From: Devosia epidermidihirudinis
Lineage (GTDB): Bacteria > Pseudomonadota > Alphaproteobacteria > Rhizobiales > Devosiaceae
DNA length: 64,000 bases
Direction: 5' to 3'
Assembly (NCBI RefSeq): GCF_000971295.1
Contig: NZ_LANJ01000046.1
Location: 124,001 to 188,000, forward strand
Numbering within the stretch: the stretch's first letter is position 1; each line of letters opens with the position of its first letter. Positions 45,162 through 55,088 of the stretch are shown here, in pieces. Both the position numbers and the translations under genes were made by a program. A model generated the notes under the pieces. It made no database searches and was not told the origin of the DNA. It was given only the letters and a program-made list of their open reading frames with translations.

Positions 45162-45911
45162 ATGCTTGATCCCTTGACCCTTCTTGCCTTGGGCGCGGTG
45201 GGCACGTTGGCCGGATTTGTCGATGCCATTGCGGGTGGGGGCGGGATGATCGCGCTGCCGGCCCTCCTGTCGGCAGGGCTGCCACCGGTGTCGGCGCTGG
45301 CGACCAACAAATTGCAGTCGGTGTTCGGCACAGGCATGGCGGCGCTTACCTATTGGCGCCGAGGCTTTGTCTCGCTGAAGGCGCTCATTCCCGCCATCGC
45401 CTTCACTTTCGTCGGCAGTTTTCTTGGCGCCATGGTGGTCAAGCAGGCTGACACCAGTCTGCTCGACATTGCCGTGCCCGTGGCGCTGATCGGTATCGCG
45501 CTCTACTTCCTGTTCGCCCCAAACCTTTCGGACGCCGACAAGGCCGCGCGGCTGCCATTTGGCATGTTCGTTCCGCTGATGGGTTTTGCCATTGGCTTTT
45601 ACGACGGCATATTTGGCCCCGGCACGGGCTCATTCCTCACCATCGGCTTCGTCATGCTGTTCGGGTTCGGGCTCACCCGCGCCTCGGGCAACACCAAGAT
45701 CCTTAACCTCACCTCCAACCTGGCCGCGCTGGCGATCTTCATTCCGGCTGGAGATGTCGTCTGGCCGGCAGCGCTGGCCATGGGCATCGGACAGCTGGTC
45801 GGTGGCTATATTGGTGCTCGCACGGGCATTCGCTACGGCGCCAAGCTGATCCGGCCGCTGGTGGTCGTGGTCTCGATCGCACTGGCGGTTCGCCTGCTGG
45901 TCTTCCGCTAA
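45162..45911 (+). CDS. TauE/SafE-family permease (sulfite exporter type)
   Basis: 249 residues, about eight membrane helices in two repeats. The N-terminal GFVDAIAGGGGMIALPALLSAGLPPVSALATNKLQSVFG and the second half GFYDGIFGPGTGSFLTIGFVMLFG carry the family's Gly-rich motifs. Substrate could be sulfite, sulfonates or another small anion. Divergent from the GT2 gene by 68 bases. Confidence 0.92.
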   Translation: MLDPLTLLALGAVGTLAGFVDAIAGGGGMIALPALLSAGLPPVSALATNKLQSVFGTGMAALTYWRRGFVSLKALIPAIAFTFVGSFLGAMVVKQADTSLLDIAVPVALIGIALYFLFAPNLSDADKAARLPFGMFVPLMGFAIGFYDGIFGPGTGSFLTIGFVMLFGFGLTRASGNTKILNLTSNLAALAIFIPAGDVVWPAALAMGIGQLVGGYIGARTGIRYGAKLIRPLVVVVSIALAVRLLVFR

Positions 45912-45921
45912 GGGGGCCACG

Positions 45922-46014
45922 CCCTCGTGGTTCGACAGGCTCACCATGAGGTCTACGGCTAGGGCCGCGCATTTACAGTAGACCTCATCCTGAGCTTGTC
46001 GAAGGACGAGGTCG
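45922..46014. repeat. Family-B REP pair, inverted
   Basis: Inverted units: CCCTCGTGGTTCGACAGG onward to CATGAGGTCTAC, then GTAGACCTCATCCTGAGC onward to GAAGGACGAGGTC, separated by about 24 bases. Lies between the convergent TauE gene and the BrnA-like gene. Confidence 0.88.
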
Positions 46015-46034
46015 TGGCGGGAACTACCCGAGAC

Positions 46035-46265
46035 CTATTCCAGCCCAGCCGCCAAACGCAGCGCCGCGTTGATACGATCCTGCCAGCCGGGGCCGTCTTC
46101 CTGGAAATGCTCAAGCACGGCGCGGTCGAGGCGTAGCGACACCATTTCCTTGCCTTCAGGCGGAGCCGTCACTTTGGGTGCGGCCGCCACTGGCTTGCTC
46201 GTCACAGCCTTGAAAGCAGCTTCGGCGTTATCGAGCGCGCTGCCAGTCCGTCGGGTGGGCTTCAT
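46035..46265 (-). CDS. BrnA-like antitoxin, without a BrnT partner
   Basis: 76 residues. The C-terminal half VSLRLDRAVLEHFQEDGPGWQDRINAALRLAAG matches the BrnA antitoxin ribbon-helix-helix-like pattern (VxLRLDxxVLEFFxxxGxGWQxRIN). BrnA binds DNA and neutralises the BrnT ribonuclease. No BrnT-like frame lies on either side: upstream is groEL's terminator region, downstream a REP pair. AGGAAG precedes ATG. Confidence 0.8.
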   Translation of the reverse strand: MKPTRRTGSALDNAEAAFKAVTSKPVAAAPKVTAPPEGKEMVSLRLDRAVLEHFQEDGPGWQDRINAALRLAAGLE

Positions 46266-46327
46266 CGAATCTTCCTCGTATCCTTTCCCAGTTTACCGCC
46301 AGCCACAGGGTAGGGGCCAACGAAAAA

Positions 46328-46349
46328 GGCGCGGTGTTTCCACCGCGCC
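46328..46349 (-). terminator. Rho-independent terminator of groESL
   Basis: GGCGCGGTG-TTTC-CACCGCGCC, a 9-bp stem with a four-base loop; on the minus strand the stem is followed by TTTTT (plus-strand AAAAA at 46323-46327). About 170 bases downstream of the groEL stop. Confidence 0.85.
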
Positions 46350-46405
46350 TCCTGCAAAGTCCGTGACTGGGAAGTAACGAGACTTCGTAGCTCTATATTC
46401 TTTTC

Positions 46406-48171
<1,766 letters not shown>

Positions 48172-48208
48172 TTAGAAAGGGGTGGGGACGAATGGGATCG
48201 AAAGGCGA

Positions 48209-48499
48209 TTAGCCTTCGATGATGCCCATGATGTCGGATTCTTTCATGATCAGCAGGTCTTCACCGTCGACCTTGACTTCGGTGCCGCTCCACTTGCCGA
48301 ACAGCACGCGGTCGCCGGCCTTCACGTCTGGAGCGACGCGGGCACCAGCTTCGTCACGGGCGCCAGGGCCGACCGAAACGATAACGCCTTCGCTTGGCTT
48401 TTCCTTGGCGGTGTCAGGGATGATGATCCCGCCTTTGGTCTTTTCTTCGCTGTCGAGACGACGAACGACCACGCGGTCGTGCAGAGGACGGAAGCTCAT
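48209..48499 (-). CDS. groES: Co-chaperonin GroES
   Basis: 96 residues, forms the heptameric lid of GroEL. Starts [16 protein letters not shown]; the mobile loop lies in [21 protein letters not shown], and [34 protein letters not shown] completes the fold. Start at 48497-48499; the longer frame extends into the CIRCE element. The CIRCE element is 43 bases upstream of the start. Confidence 0.99.
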   Translation of the reverse strand: MSFRPLHDRVVVRRLDSEEKTKGGIIIPDTAKEKPSEGVIVSVGPGARDEAGARVAPDVKAGDRVLFGKWSGTEVKVDGEDLLIMKESDIMGIIEG

Positions 48500-48542
48500 G
48501 TTTGCTCCTATTGGCATCAATCTGAAATGCAATTTCGGACCA

Positions 48543-48569
48543 TTAGCACTCACAATCGTAGAGTGCTAA
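48543..48569. promoter_or_regulatory. CIRCE element (HrcA operator) of groESL
   Basis: TTAGCACTC, nine bases, then GAGTGCTAA: a perfect match to the CIRCE consensus, between the promoter and groES. HrcA should repress groESL through it until heat shock. Confidence 0.97.
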
Positions 48570-48581
48570 CAGGGTCCCGGG

Positions 48582-48610
48582 ATATATGTGGTTGGGTCTT
48601 GAAGAGTCAA
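48582..48610 (-). promoter_or_regulatory. Putative groESL promoter
   Basis: On the minus strand TTGACT (48605-48610) and ATATAT (48582-48587) are separated by exactly 17 bases, just upstream of CIRCE. The TTGAC/CATATAT form is also compatible with an RpoH-type promoter. Position relative to CIRCE supports the call. Confidence 0.6.
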
Positions 48611-48680
48611 GGTCGAGTGAACCCGATTTGGCTTCGCGCGTTATGTTGTGAACGTTCCAACAGCTTGGTGGCACAGCATC

Positions 48681-49043
48681 ATGACGGGTCAATGTCTCGA
48701 CAAAGATATCAAGATTTCTCCAGCCAAAGGCCGCGTTCACGTCATCTTTGACGACGCCGAGATCGCCAGCTCCATCAATGCGCTTGAGCTCGACGAGCCC
48801 GGTCATCCCCTGCGCATCTATATTCCGCGCGACGATGTGCAGCCGGGTATTCTGGAGGCGACCGAGACGCACACCACCTGCCCCTATAAGGGAGAGGCGT
48901 CGTATTATACCATCAAGACGCTGACCGCGACCGGCGTCGATCAGGTCTGGTACTATCCCGATCCTTGTCCACTGGTCGAACCCATCCGCGATTATCTCGC
49001 CTTCTGGGGCGAGCGCATCGAATATCGCCGCTCCGAGGTCTGA
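48681..49043 (+). CDS. DUF427 domain protein
   Basis: 120 residues of the DUF427 family. Typical features: GRVHVIFDDAEIASSINALELDEPGHPLRIYIPRDDV, then THTTCPYKGEASYYTI, in which the TxCPYKG motif is diagnostic, and WYYPDPCPLVEPIRDYLAFWGERIEY. A compact cytoplasmic beta fold of unknown function. Divergent from groES. Starts at ATG 48681, rather than further upstream. The next small gene starts 62 bases later. Confidence 0.93.
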   Translation: MTGQCLDKDIKISPAKGRVHVIFDDAEIASSINALELDEPGHPLRIYIPRDDVQPGILEATETHTTCPYKGEASYYTIKTLTATGVDQVWYYPDPCPLVEPIRDYLAFWGERIEYRRSEV

Positions 49044-49105
49044 GGTTCCCGATCTTTTTCGCCAACCCCCTTCCACCCCGACGCGTCCTGCGCCATAAGG
49101 CAGAT

Positions 49106-49300
49106 ATGACCCAAGATAACACTCTTCAGATCAAGCTGCGCCTTAAGAGCGGCAATGGTCCCACCGCCAACTGGCACTGGGAAGTCCTCGATTCCACCGG
49201 CAAGGTCCTCAAGACCGGTTCTGCCGTTGGGCCTGAGCATAAGGCATTCGCCACCGCGCGTATCGCCAAGGAAAAGCTGGAGCAATCCGCTAGCCGCTAA
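49106..49300 (+). CDS. Small conserved-looking protein, unknown
   Basis: 64 residues: a beta-strand pattern NTLQIKLRLKSGNGPTANWHWEVLDSTGKVLKTGSA followed by a helix EHKAFATARIAKEKLEQSASR. The W-W-V-L-D/GxVLxTG arrangement recalls small DUF1508-like folds but is not a firm match. AAGGCAG precedes ATG 49106. Likely expressed with the DUF427 gene. Confidence 0.65.
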   Translation: MTQDNTLQIKLRLKSGNGPTANWHWEVLDSTGKVLKTGSAVGPEHKAFATARIAKEKLEQSASR

Positions 49301-49324
49301 CGCGGCGCTATCGACGAGACTGCA

Positions 49325-50290
49325 GTGACCACTTCCGCGAATGCCGTCGCATCAAGCCCCAGCCAACATGTGGGTGGGCCTCTGCGCGGCATCGTGCTCA
49401 AAGTGGTCTCGGTCTGCTTCTTCGTCGTCATGGCGACCCTGCTCAAGGCAACCGAAACCATCCCGGCGGGAGAACTTGTGTTCTTCCGCTGTTTTTTTGC
49501 CATTCTGCCGGTGGTTGCCTACCTGTTGTGGAAGCGGCAATTGCGCTCTGCGCTTTACACCAAAAACCCGCTCGGCCATGTCGTGCGCGCCTTTGTCGGC
49601 GTTGGCTCGATGAGCCTTGGTTTTTTCGCGCTCACCCGGCTGCCGCTGCCTGAATCAACCGCGATCGGCTATGCCGCGCCGCTGCTGATCGTCGTGTTCA
49701 GCGCGCTCCTGCTCAAGGAGCGGGTACATATCTTCCGCTGGACCGCCGTTCTGGTCGGCCTGTTCGGGGTCATCATCATCCTCTGGCCACGGCTTACTCT
49801 GTTCTCGGGCGGTGGCGTCGTGGGTGATGGGGAGGCCATTGGGGCAGCTGCCGCGTTCGGCGCGGCCATTCTCAGCGCCTTCGCCATGATGCAGGTCCGC
49901 CGCCTGGTGCAGACCGAGCGCACCGAAGCCATCGTGGTTTACTTCTTTATCTGCGCCAGCCTGCTCTCGCTCCTGACCATTCCGTTTGGCTGGGTCATGC
50001 CCACCCCGCAGCAGGCTGCCTTGCTGATCGGGGCAGGCTTTGCTGGCGGCATCGGCCAGCTGCTGCTGACGTCCTGCTATCGCTACGCCGACATGTCGGT
50101 CATCGCGCCATTCGAATATGTCTCGCTGATCCTCACCATTGCCATTGGCTTTCTGGTGTTCTCCGACGTGCCGACGCTGACCATGATCGCCGGCGCTGTT
50201 ATCATCGTCGGCTCCGGCATCGCGGTCATTCTGCGCGAGCACTATCTTGGCCTCGATCGCCTCAAAGCGCGCGAAGCCAATACGCCTTAA
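49325..50290 (+). CDS. EamA/DMT-family permease
   Basis: 321 residues, ten membrane helices in two EamA repeats (about 20-150 and 165-300). VVMATLLKATETIPAGELVFFRCFFAILPV and IGYAAPLLIVVFSALLLKERVHIFRWTAVLVGLFGVIIIL in the first, and PFEYVSLILTIAIGFLVFSDVPTLTMIAGAVIIVGSGI in the second, are typical. Members export amino acids, S-adenosylmethionine or other metabolites; substrate unknown. GTG start at 49325, 24 bases after the previous stop. Confidence 0.92.
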   Translation: MTTSANAVASSPSQHVGGPLRGIVLKVVSVCFFVVMATLLKATETIPAGELVFFRCFFAILPVVAYLLWKRQLRSALYTKNPLGHVVRAFVGVGSMSLGFFALTRLPLPESTAIGYAAPLLIVVFSALLLKERVHIFRWTAVLVGLFGVIIILWPRLTLFSGGGVVGDGEAIGAAAAFGAAILSAFAMMQVRRLVQTERTEAIVVYFFICASLLSLLTIPFGWVMPTPQQAALLIGAGFAGGIGQLLLTSCYRYADMSVIAPFEYVSLILTIAIGFLVFSDVPTLTMIAGAVIIVGSGIAVILREHYLGLDRLKAREANTP

Positions 50291-50314
50291 GGGCAACCTG
50301 AAGCGGGGGATCAG

Positions 50315-50698
50315 ATGGGGGCCATGGCCGCAACAGCGTTCGTTACAATCCTGGTGGGTCTGGCTGTCTTTCAGGCCGCGCTCGCCTCAGGTGCGCCTTT
50401 GGGCGAGTTCGCATGGGGTGGGCAATCGCGTGTTCTACCCCCACGCCTCAGGGGCGGTAGCGTCGTCGCCATTCTGCTCTACGGCGTGTTCGCTGCGATC
50501 ATCATGCAGCGCGCCGATATCGTGTCCCTGCTGCCGGGTGGGGACTGGCTTGGCGTCGCGTGCTGGTTCGTGGTCGGCTACTGCGCTCTCGGAATTCCGC
50601 TTAACGCCATCTCGCGGAGCCGCAAGGAGCGTCTGGTAATGACACCCCTTGTGGCCGTGCTGTTCGTGCTGTCGCTGGTGGTGGCTTGGTCTGCCTAG
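50315..50698 (+). CDS. Small multi-span membrane protein, unknown
   Basis: 127 residues with about four hydrophobic segments (ATAFVTILVGLAVFQAAL; VVAILLYGVFAAIIM; CWFVVGYCALGIPLNAI; PLVAVLFVLSLVVAW). GQSRVLPPRLRGGSVV between the first two is a loop with conserved-looking Arg and Pro. RSRKERLVMTP is the cytoplasmic loop. No named family. It starts 24 bases after the DMT permease gene and its stop overlaps the convergent NtrC-like gene by 4 bases. Confidence 0.75.
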   Translation: MGAMAATAFVTILVGLAVFQAALASGAPLGEFAWGGQSRVLPPRLRGGSVVAILLYGVFAAIIMQRADIVSLLPGGDWLGVACWFVVGYCALGIPLNAISRSRKERLVMTPLVAVLFVLSLVVAWSA

Positions 50699-52119
50699 CT
50701 CGCCGCCGCCATGTCGGCCCAGCCCTGCCGTTTGCGATAGATCGTTGACGGGCTGATTTCCAACGCCGCCGCTGCGAGGGACACATTGCCACCAAAGCTG
50801 GCAATCGCATCCTCGATAATGCGCTGCTCCTGCTGCCACATTGGCAGAATGGCCGGACGACGATCCGCGCGGGCCACAGGCTCCGCTGCCACAACGCCGC
50901 GCGACTCGATATCGGCAGCTGCCAGCATTTGCGGGGTGATATCGCCGCCATCAAACATCACCACCAGGCGCCGCACCAGGTTCTGCAACTGGCGCACATT
51001 GCCCGGCCAATCGGCCGAGCTCAGCAGGTTTGCCACTTCCGGGGTAAAGCCGCTGAAGCGCTTGTGTTCCTCTGCCGCATAGCGATCAAGGAAATGGCGC
51101 GCCAACACCATGATATCGGTCGGCCGCTGCCGCAGCGGGGGCAGGTGAATGGGCAGCACATGCAGCCGATAGAACAGATCCTCGCGGAACTTCTTTTCGG
51201 TGATCAACTGCATCGGATTGCGATTGGTCGCGCAGATCACCCGCACATCAACATGCCGCACGCCAGACTCGCCGACGCGGCTTAGCGTGCCGGTCTGCAG
51301 GAACCGCAACAGTTTGCTCTGCAGCGACAAGTCCATTTCGCCGATTTCGTCGAGGAACAGCGTGCCGCCATCAGCCAGTTCTGCCGCGCCCTTGCGATCT
51401 TCATGCGCGCCGGTGAAGGCGCCGCGCGCCACCCCAAACAATTCGCTTTCCATCAGGTCGCGCGGGATCGCCGCGCAGTTGATGGCAACGATGCGCTTGC
51501 CGCTGCGGGGGCCTTTGGCATGCAGTGCTTCGGCGCACACATCCTTGCCCGTGCCGCTTTCGCCGGTGATGAACACGGGCGCTGACGAGGTCGAAATGCG
51601 CCCGATCTGCTCATACACAAACTGCATGGCGCTGGACGAGCCGATAAAGCCGGCGAAATCCGACAGACCACCGGGACGTGTCTCGATGCTGAGCGTGCGG
51701 CCCTTGCCGTGTCGCTGCGCCAGCTCGCCAATACGCGCAGCCATGGCCGGACCATTGATGGGCTTGGCAACATAATCATGTGCGCCCGCGCGCATCGCGC
51801 CAACCGCAGCAGAAACCGACGCGCCGTCTGCCAGCGCGATCACCAGTGAGCCTTCGGCCAGCCGCACCAGGCGGATCACAGCGTCATCGCTGCGCTCACA
51901 CAGGTCGGACAGGCTCGAAAGGTCGGCGAGGACAATGTCAAACGAGGTGTCGCGCAGCAGGTCGGCCGCCTGCCGTCCGCTGGCCACAACAGTAATGCGC
52001 GGTGCCGATGCGAGGCTCTGCGTCAGTGTTTCCGCAACGAGCTGCGCGCAGGCATCGTCCCGGTCGATCAGCAAAAGCCGCCCATTTGGCTGGCCATCGC
52101 TTCGATTGTGCATAGCCAT
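50695..52119 (-). CDS. Sigma-54-dependent response regulator (NtrC family)
   Basis: 474 residues. Receiver domain about 12-130 with phospho-acceptor Asp66 in DIVLADLSS and Lys in VAKPINGP. The AAA+ domain about 155-390 has Walker A GESGTGKDVCAEAL, the sigma-54 contact motif GAFTGA, Walker B GGTLFLDEIGEMDLSLQSKLLRFLQ and the arginine-finger region. The Fis-type helix-turn-helix NVSLAAAALEISPSTIYRKRQGW is at the C-terminus. It activates RpoN promoters elsewhere. No cognate kinase is adjacent. GGGGGA precedes the chosen ATG 52117-52119; the Met 36 bases upstream is possible. Divergent from the EAL protein. Confidence 0.93.
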   Translation of the reverse strand: MAMHNRSDGQPNGRLLLIDRDDACAQLVAETLTQSLASAPRITVVASGRQAADLLRDTSFDIVLADLSSLSDLCERSDDAVIRLVRLAEGSLVIALADGASVSAAVGAMRAGAHDYVAKPINGPAMAARIGELAQRHGKGRTLSIETRPGGLSDFAGFIGSSSAMQFVYEQIGRISTSSAPVFITGESGTGKDVCAEALHAKGPRSGKRIVAINCAAIPRDLMESELFGVARGAFTGAHEDRKGAAELADGGTLFLDEIGEMDLSLQSKLLRFLQTGTLSRVGESGVRHVDVRVICATNRNPMQLITEKKFREDLFYRLHVLPIHLPPLRQRPTDIMVLARHFLDRYAAEEHKRFSGFTPEVANLLSSADWPGNVRQLQNLVRRLVVMFDGGDITPQMLAAADIESRGVVAAEPVARADRRPAILPMWQQEQRIIEDAIASFGGNVSLAAAALEISPSTIYRKRQGWADMAAAS

Positions 52120-52403
52120 ACGGCCTAGTCCCCCACAAAAGTCGTCGTCTGCCATGTCTGGCTCGCGCCGCACATTTCAGGTCTTGGCCCGATTGTTCGC
52201 CAACAGGGTAAATATTCCGTTCCGACCGTCGCAATTTGCACGACTTATGTCGGTATCGAATTTTCCGGCAAAACTGCATTTTGCTGTCGTTAATCTGCAA
52301 TTAACCATTGGAAGACGCCCGGTACGCCGCTTTTGCCGCTTTGAACGCAATGCTATGAGTTTGGAGCCGAATCCCGGCGCATCAGAAGGGTTCCAGGTCC
52401 ACA

Positions 52404-53642
52404 GTGCAGGCACTGGTCTATACTTTCATTGCCCTTGCAGCCGCTGGCGTCGCCGGAACGGCTTATTTTGCGCTGACATTTACACCCGCCGAAGCGCTTC
52501 TCGCCGCCATCGTCTTTGGGTGCGTCTGCATCGTCTTGCTCGAGCGTACCTTGCGACAACGTGCTGAAGATCGGCTGGAGCGGGCCATTCAGGACCTGTC
52601 CCGCCTGCTCGCCACCGATGCACAGGCCGGTGCCGTACTTGGGCAGCGCATCAATGCGCTTGCCGACATTGACGCTGATGGGCGGCTTGAAGGCGTCGAA
52701 GCCGACATTTCCGTGCTCGGAACGGTGATCCGTCAGGTTGCCGAAGCCGTTGCTGATATCGAAGAGCGCGTCGCAAAGCCCCAACCTGCCGGTCGTGACC
52801 GCATGATCGAAGCCCCTGCGTCGCCGCCGCCTTATGTTGTGCGCGAGCCAGAGCCGGTTATCTCGGTCAATGCCGTTCGTCAGGCTCTCGCCGAAAATCG
52901 GCTGATCTATCACATCCAGCCCATCGTCACGCTACCCCAGCGCCGTTCGCACGGCTTTGATCTCGTGCCCCGCCTGATGCTCGACAATGGCGATCTGGCC
53001 GACCGCGCCGATTTCATGCCGCGCAAGGGCGGCGAAGATGTGCAGCGCCACATCGAGGGCATCGCTCTGGTCGAAGCGGTTACCCTTGGTCGCCGCGCTC
53101 GCACAGCTGGTCAGCCGGTCAATCTCTACATGCCGCTGTCGCGCGCTACGCTGGGCGATTCGGTGTCGTCCGAGCAGTTGATTGCCTCTATCGAGGCCAA
53201 CCGCGCTATTGCCTCGGGGCTGACCTTCGTCATTAGTGAAGCCGATTGGCAGGGTCTAACGACCGGCGAACGCGCGATCGCCGACGCATTGGCTAAAAAG
53301 GGCGCGGGCTACTCGATTTCCAATGTCAAATCGCTGCGCATCGACATTGCCGAAATAGCCGCTCAGGGCGTGCGTTCACTGCGCATTGATGCAGCCCGTT
53401 TCATCGATGAGCCCGAAGTCTTCACCGACTTCCATGTTTCCGACATCGCCAACTACATCGCTCGCTTTGGTGTCACGCTGCTCGGTACGGGCATTGCCAA
53501 TGAGCGCCAGATTGTCGAGCTCATCGAGAACGGGATTACGCTGGTGCAGGGCCCACACATTGCTGCTCCTGGCCCGATCCGCCCCGATCTGATGGTTGAA
53601 CAACCCCGCCAGGTCGCCCAGCTCCGCCGCGCCGAGTTCTAG
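52404..53642 (+). CDS. TipF-like membrane EAL-domain protein, probably non-catalytic
   Basis: 412 residues from GTG 52404. Two N-terminal membrane helices (about 3-25 and 29-45), a coiled region with RQRAEDRLERAIQDLSRLL, then an EAL-fold domain from about 155. The catalytic EALVR motif is replaced by GFDLVPRL, so the key Glu is missing and c-di-GMP hydrolysis is unlikely. This layout resembles TipF of Caulobacter, a c-di-GMP effector in flagellum placement; function here is inferred only. The divergent neighbour is a sigma-54 activator, but no flagellar genes are in the window. Confidence 0.8.
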   Translation: MQALVYTFIALAAAGVAGTAYFALTFTPAEALLAAIVFGCVCIVLLERTLRQRAEDRLERAIQDLSRLLATDAQAGAVLGQRINALADIDADGRLEGVEADISVLGTVIRQVAEAVADIEERVAKPQPAGRDRMIEAPASPPPYVVREPEPVISVNAVRQALAENRLIYHIQPIVTLPQRRSHGFDLVPRLMLDNGDLADRADFMPRKGGEDVQRHIEGIALVEAVTLGRRARTAGQPVNLYMPLSRATLGDSVSSEQLIASIEANRAIASGLTFVISEADWQGLTTGERAIADALAKKGAGYSISNVKSLRIDIAEIAAQGVRSLRIDAARFIDEPEVFTDFHVSDIANYIARFGVTLLGTGIANERQIVELIENGITLVQGPHIAAPGPIRPDLMVEQPRQVAQLRRAEF

Positions 53643-53646
53643 CGCA

Positions 53647-54135
53647 GTGCTGGTTATCGTCCTCAACGGGCCGATCAACTCCGGAAAATCCACCACGGGA
53701 AGGGCGCTCGCCTCCATTCTGGCCAATGCGCAATTCGTCGAAGGCGATGATCATGATGCGCCAGAGGACGCCTCGCTCGATGTCATTATCGCCACGTCGC
53801 TCAGGCGTCTCACCACCATAATTGGCTCAACCACTGCCGATGTCCTGGTCATCGCCAATCCTCTGCGCCAAGAGGATTATCAGGTGCTGTTGCAGGCCGT
53901 CGAAGCGCGATCTGCTGATTTGCGCGTGGTGACGCTCTCGCCGCCCGTTGAAATTGCTCTTACCAATCGGGGCAATCGCGTGCTTGAGACATGGGAAATC
54001 GAGCGGTCGCGCGAAATGTATGCCGAGGGCTACAATGCCCGTGCTTTCAGTGATCTCACCATCACCGAAATGACGTCGCCGTCTCAAACGGCGCGTGAGA
54101 TTGTGGATCGCCTCCACCTCAGCGCAAGGCAGTGA
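53647..54135 (+). CDS. P-loop kinase-like protein
   Basis: 162 residues from GTG 53647 (MLVIVLNGPINSGKSTT after initiation), which places the Walker A loop GPINSGKST at the usual distance from the N-terminus. A frame starting inside the EAL gene is less likely. VEGDDHDAPEDASLDV and ADVLVIANPLRQEDYQVLL recall shikimate kinase/cytidylate-kinase-like small-molecule kinases. Substrate unknown. It follows the EAL gene by 4 bases. Confidence 0.75.
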   Translation: MLVIVLNGPINSGKSTTGRALASILANAQFVEGDDHDAPEDASLDVIIATSLRRLTTIIGSTTADVLVIANPLRQEDYQVLLQAVEARSADLRVVTLSPPVEIALTNRGNRVLETWEIERSREMYAEGYNARAFSDLTITEMTSPSQTAREIVDRLHLSARQ

Positions 54136-54156
54136 TGCCGAGCCGAATGTCCGTTT

Positions 54157-54174
54157 CCCCTTGATCCCAAGGGG
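54157..54174. other. Hairpin after the P-loop gene
   Basis: CCCCTTG-ATCC-CAAGGGG, 7-bp stem, 21 bases after the stop and 48 bases before the HAD gene. No T tract; possible attenuator or weak terminator. Confidence 0.5.
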
Positions 54175-54221
54175 CAAGGTGCCACATACAACGCCCAATC
54201 TATTTCGCATCGGATATCGTG

Positions 54222-55088
54222 ATGAACGCGTCCCTGCCTTCCATTTCCGGCCTGTCCGACCTTGCCAGCCGCTATGATGCCGTTCTCAGCGATGTCTGGG
54301 GTGTGGTGCACAATGGTGTCGCGGCATTTCCCAGCGCCGTCGACGCACTCTCCGAGTTCCGCAAGGCTGGTGGCAAAGTGGTGTTCATCACCAATGCGCC
54401 ACGCCCATCTGCGCCGCTCATCGACATGCTCGATGACCTTGGCGTGGTGCGCGAAGCTTATGATTCCATCGTGTCATCAGGCGACGCGACCCGCGCGATG
54501 ATCGCCAAATATAGCGGCCGTCCGATCCATCACGTTGGCCCCGCCACCTACGATGACGCACTCTATGAGGGGCTCAACGTCCATCGCACCACTGCCGACG
54601 AAGCTGAAGTCGTCGTGGTGACCGATCTCGAAACCGACGACGCTACCCCCGAAATGTATCGCGAGCGCGCCAAGTACTGGCTCTCGCGCAAGCTGCCCAT
54701 GATCTGCGCCAATCCCGACCGGGTGGTCGAGCATGGCGACAAGATCATCTATTGCGGTGGCGCACTGGGTGATCTCTACGCCGCCATGGGCGGTATCGTG
54801 CTGATGGCCGGCAAACCCTATCAGCCGATCTACGAGGAGGCCTTTCGCCTCGCCGAGGTCGCTGCCGGTCGCCCGCTGGACAAGTCGCGCGTCCTGGCCA
54901 TTGGCGATAGCGTGCGCACCGACGCCACCGGCGCTGCGCAGTTTGGGATCGATCTGTTGTTCATCACCGGCTCGATCCACGCCGCCGAGCTCGATGCTTT
55001 CGGCAAGCCCGATCCCCAGACCATTGTTGATCTGGTTGCCCCCAGCCGCGCCCGTCTGGCCGGTTTCCTGCCCCGTCTTTCCTGGTGA
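54222..55088 (+). CDS. HAD-superfamily subfamily IIA hydrolase
   Basis: 288 residues. The HAD motifs are DAVLSDVWGVVHNG (nucleophile Asp; note DVWG, not DxDG), VVFITNAPRPS, the lysine region and the C-terminal VLAIGDSVRTDATGAAQFGIDLLFITG. The IIA cap domain lies between. Matches the TIGR01459-type group common in alphaproteobacteria; substrate not known. ATG 54222 rather than the GTG before it. The stop overlaps the ribF start as GTGA. Confidence 0.92.
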   Translation: MNASLPSISGLSDLASRYDAVLSDVWGVVHNGVAAFPSAVDALSEFRKAGGKVVFITNAPRPSAPLIDMLDDLGVVREAYDSIVSSGDATRAMIAKYSGRPIHHVGPATYDDALYEGLNVHRTTADEAEVVVVTDLETDDATPEMYRERAKYWLSRKLPMICANPDRVVEHGDKIIYCGGALGDLYAAMGGIVLMAGKPYQPIYEEAFRLAEVAAGRPLDKSRVLAIGDSVRTDATGAAQFGIDLLFITGSIHAAELDAFGKPDPQTIVDLVAPSRARLAGFLPRLSW

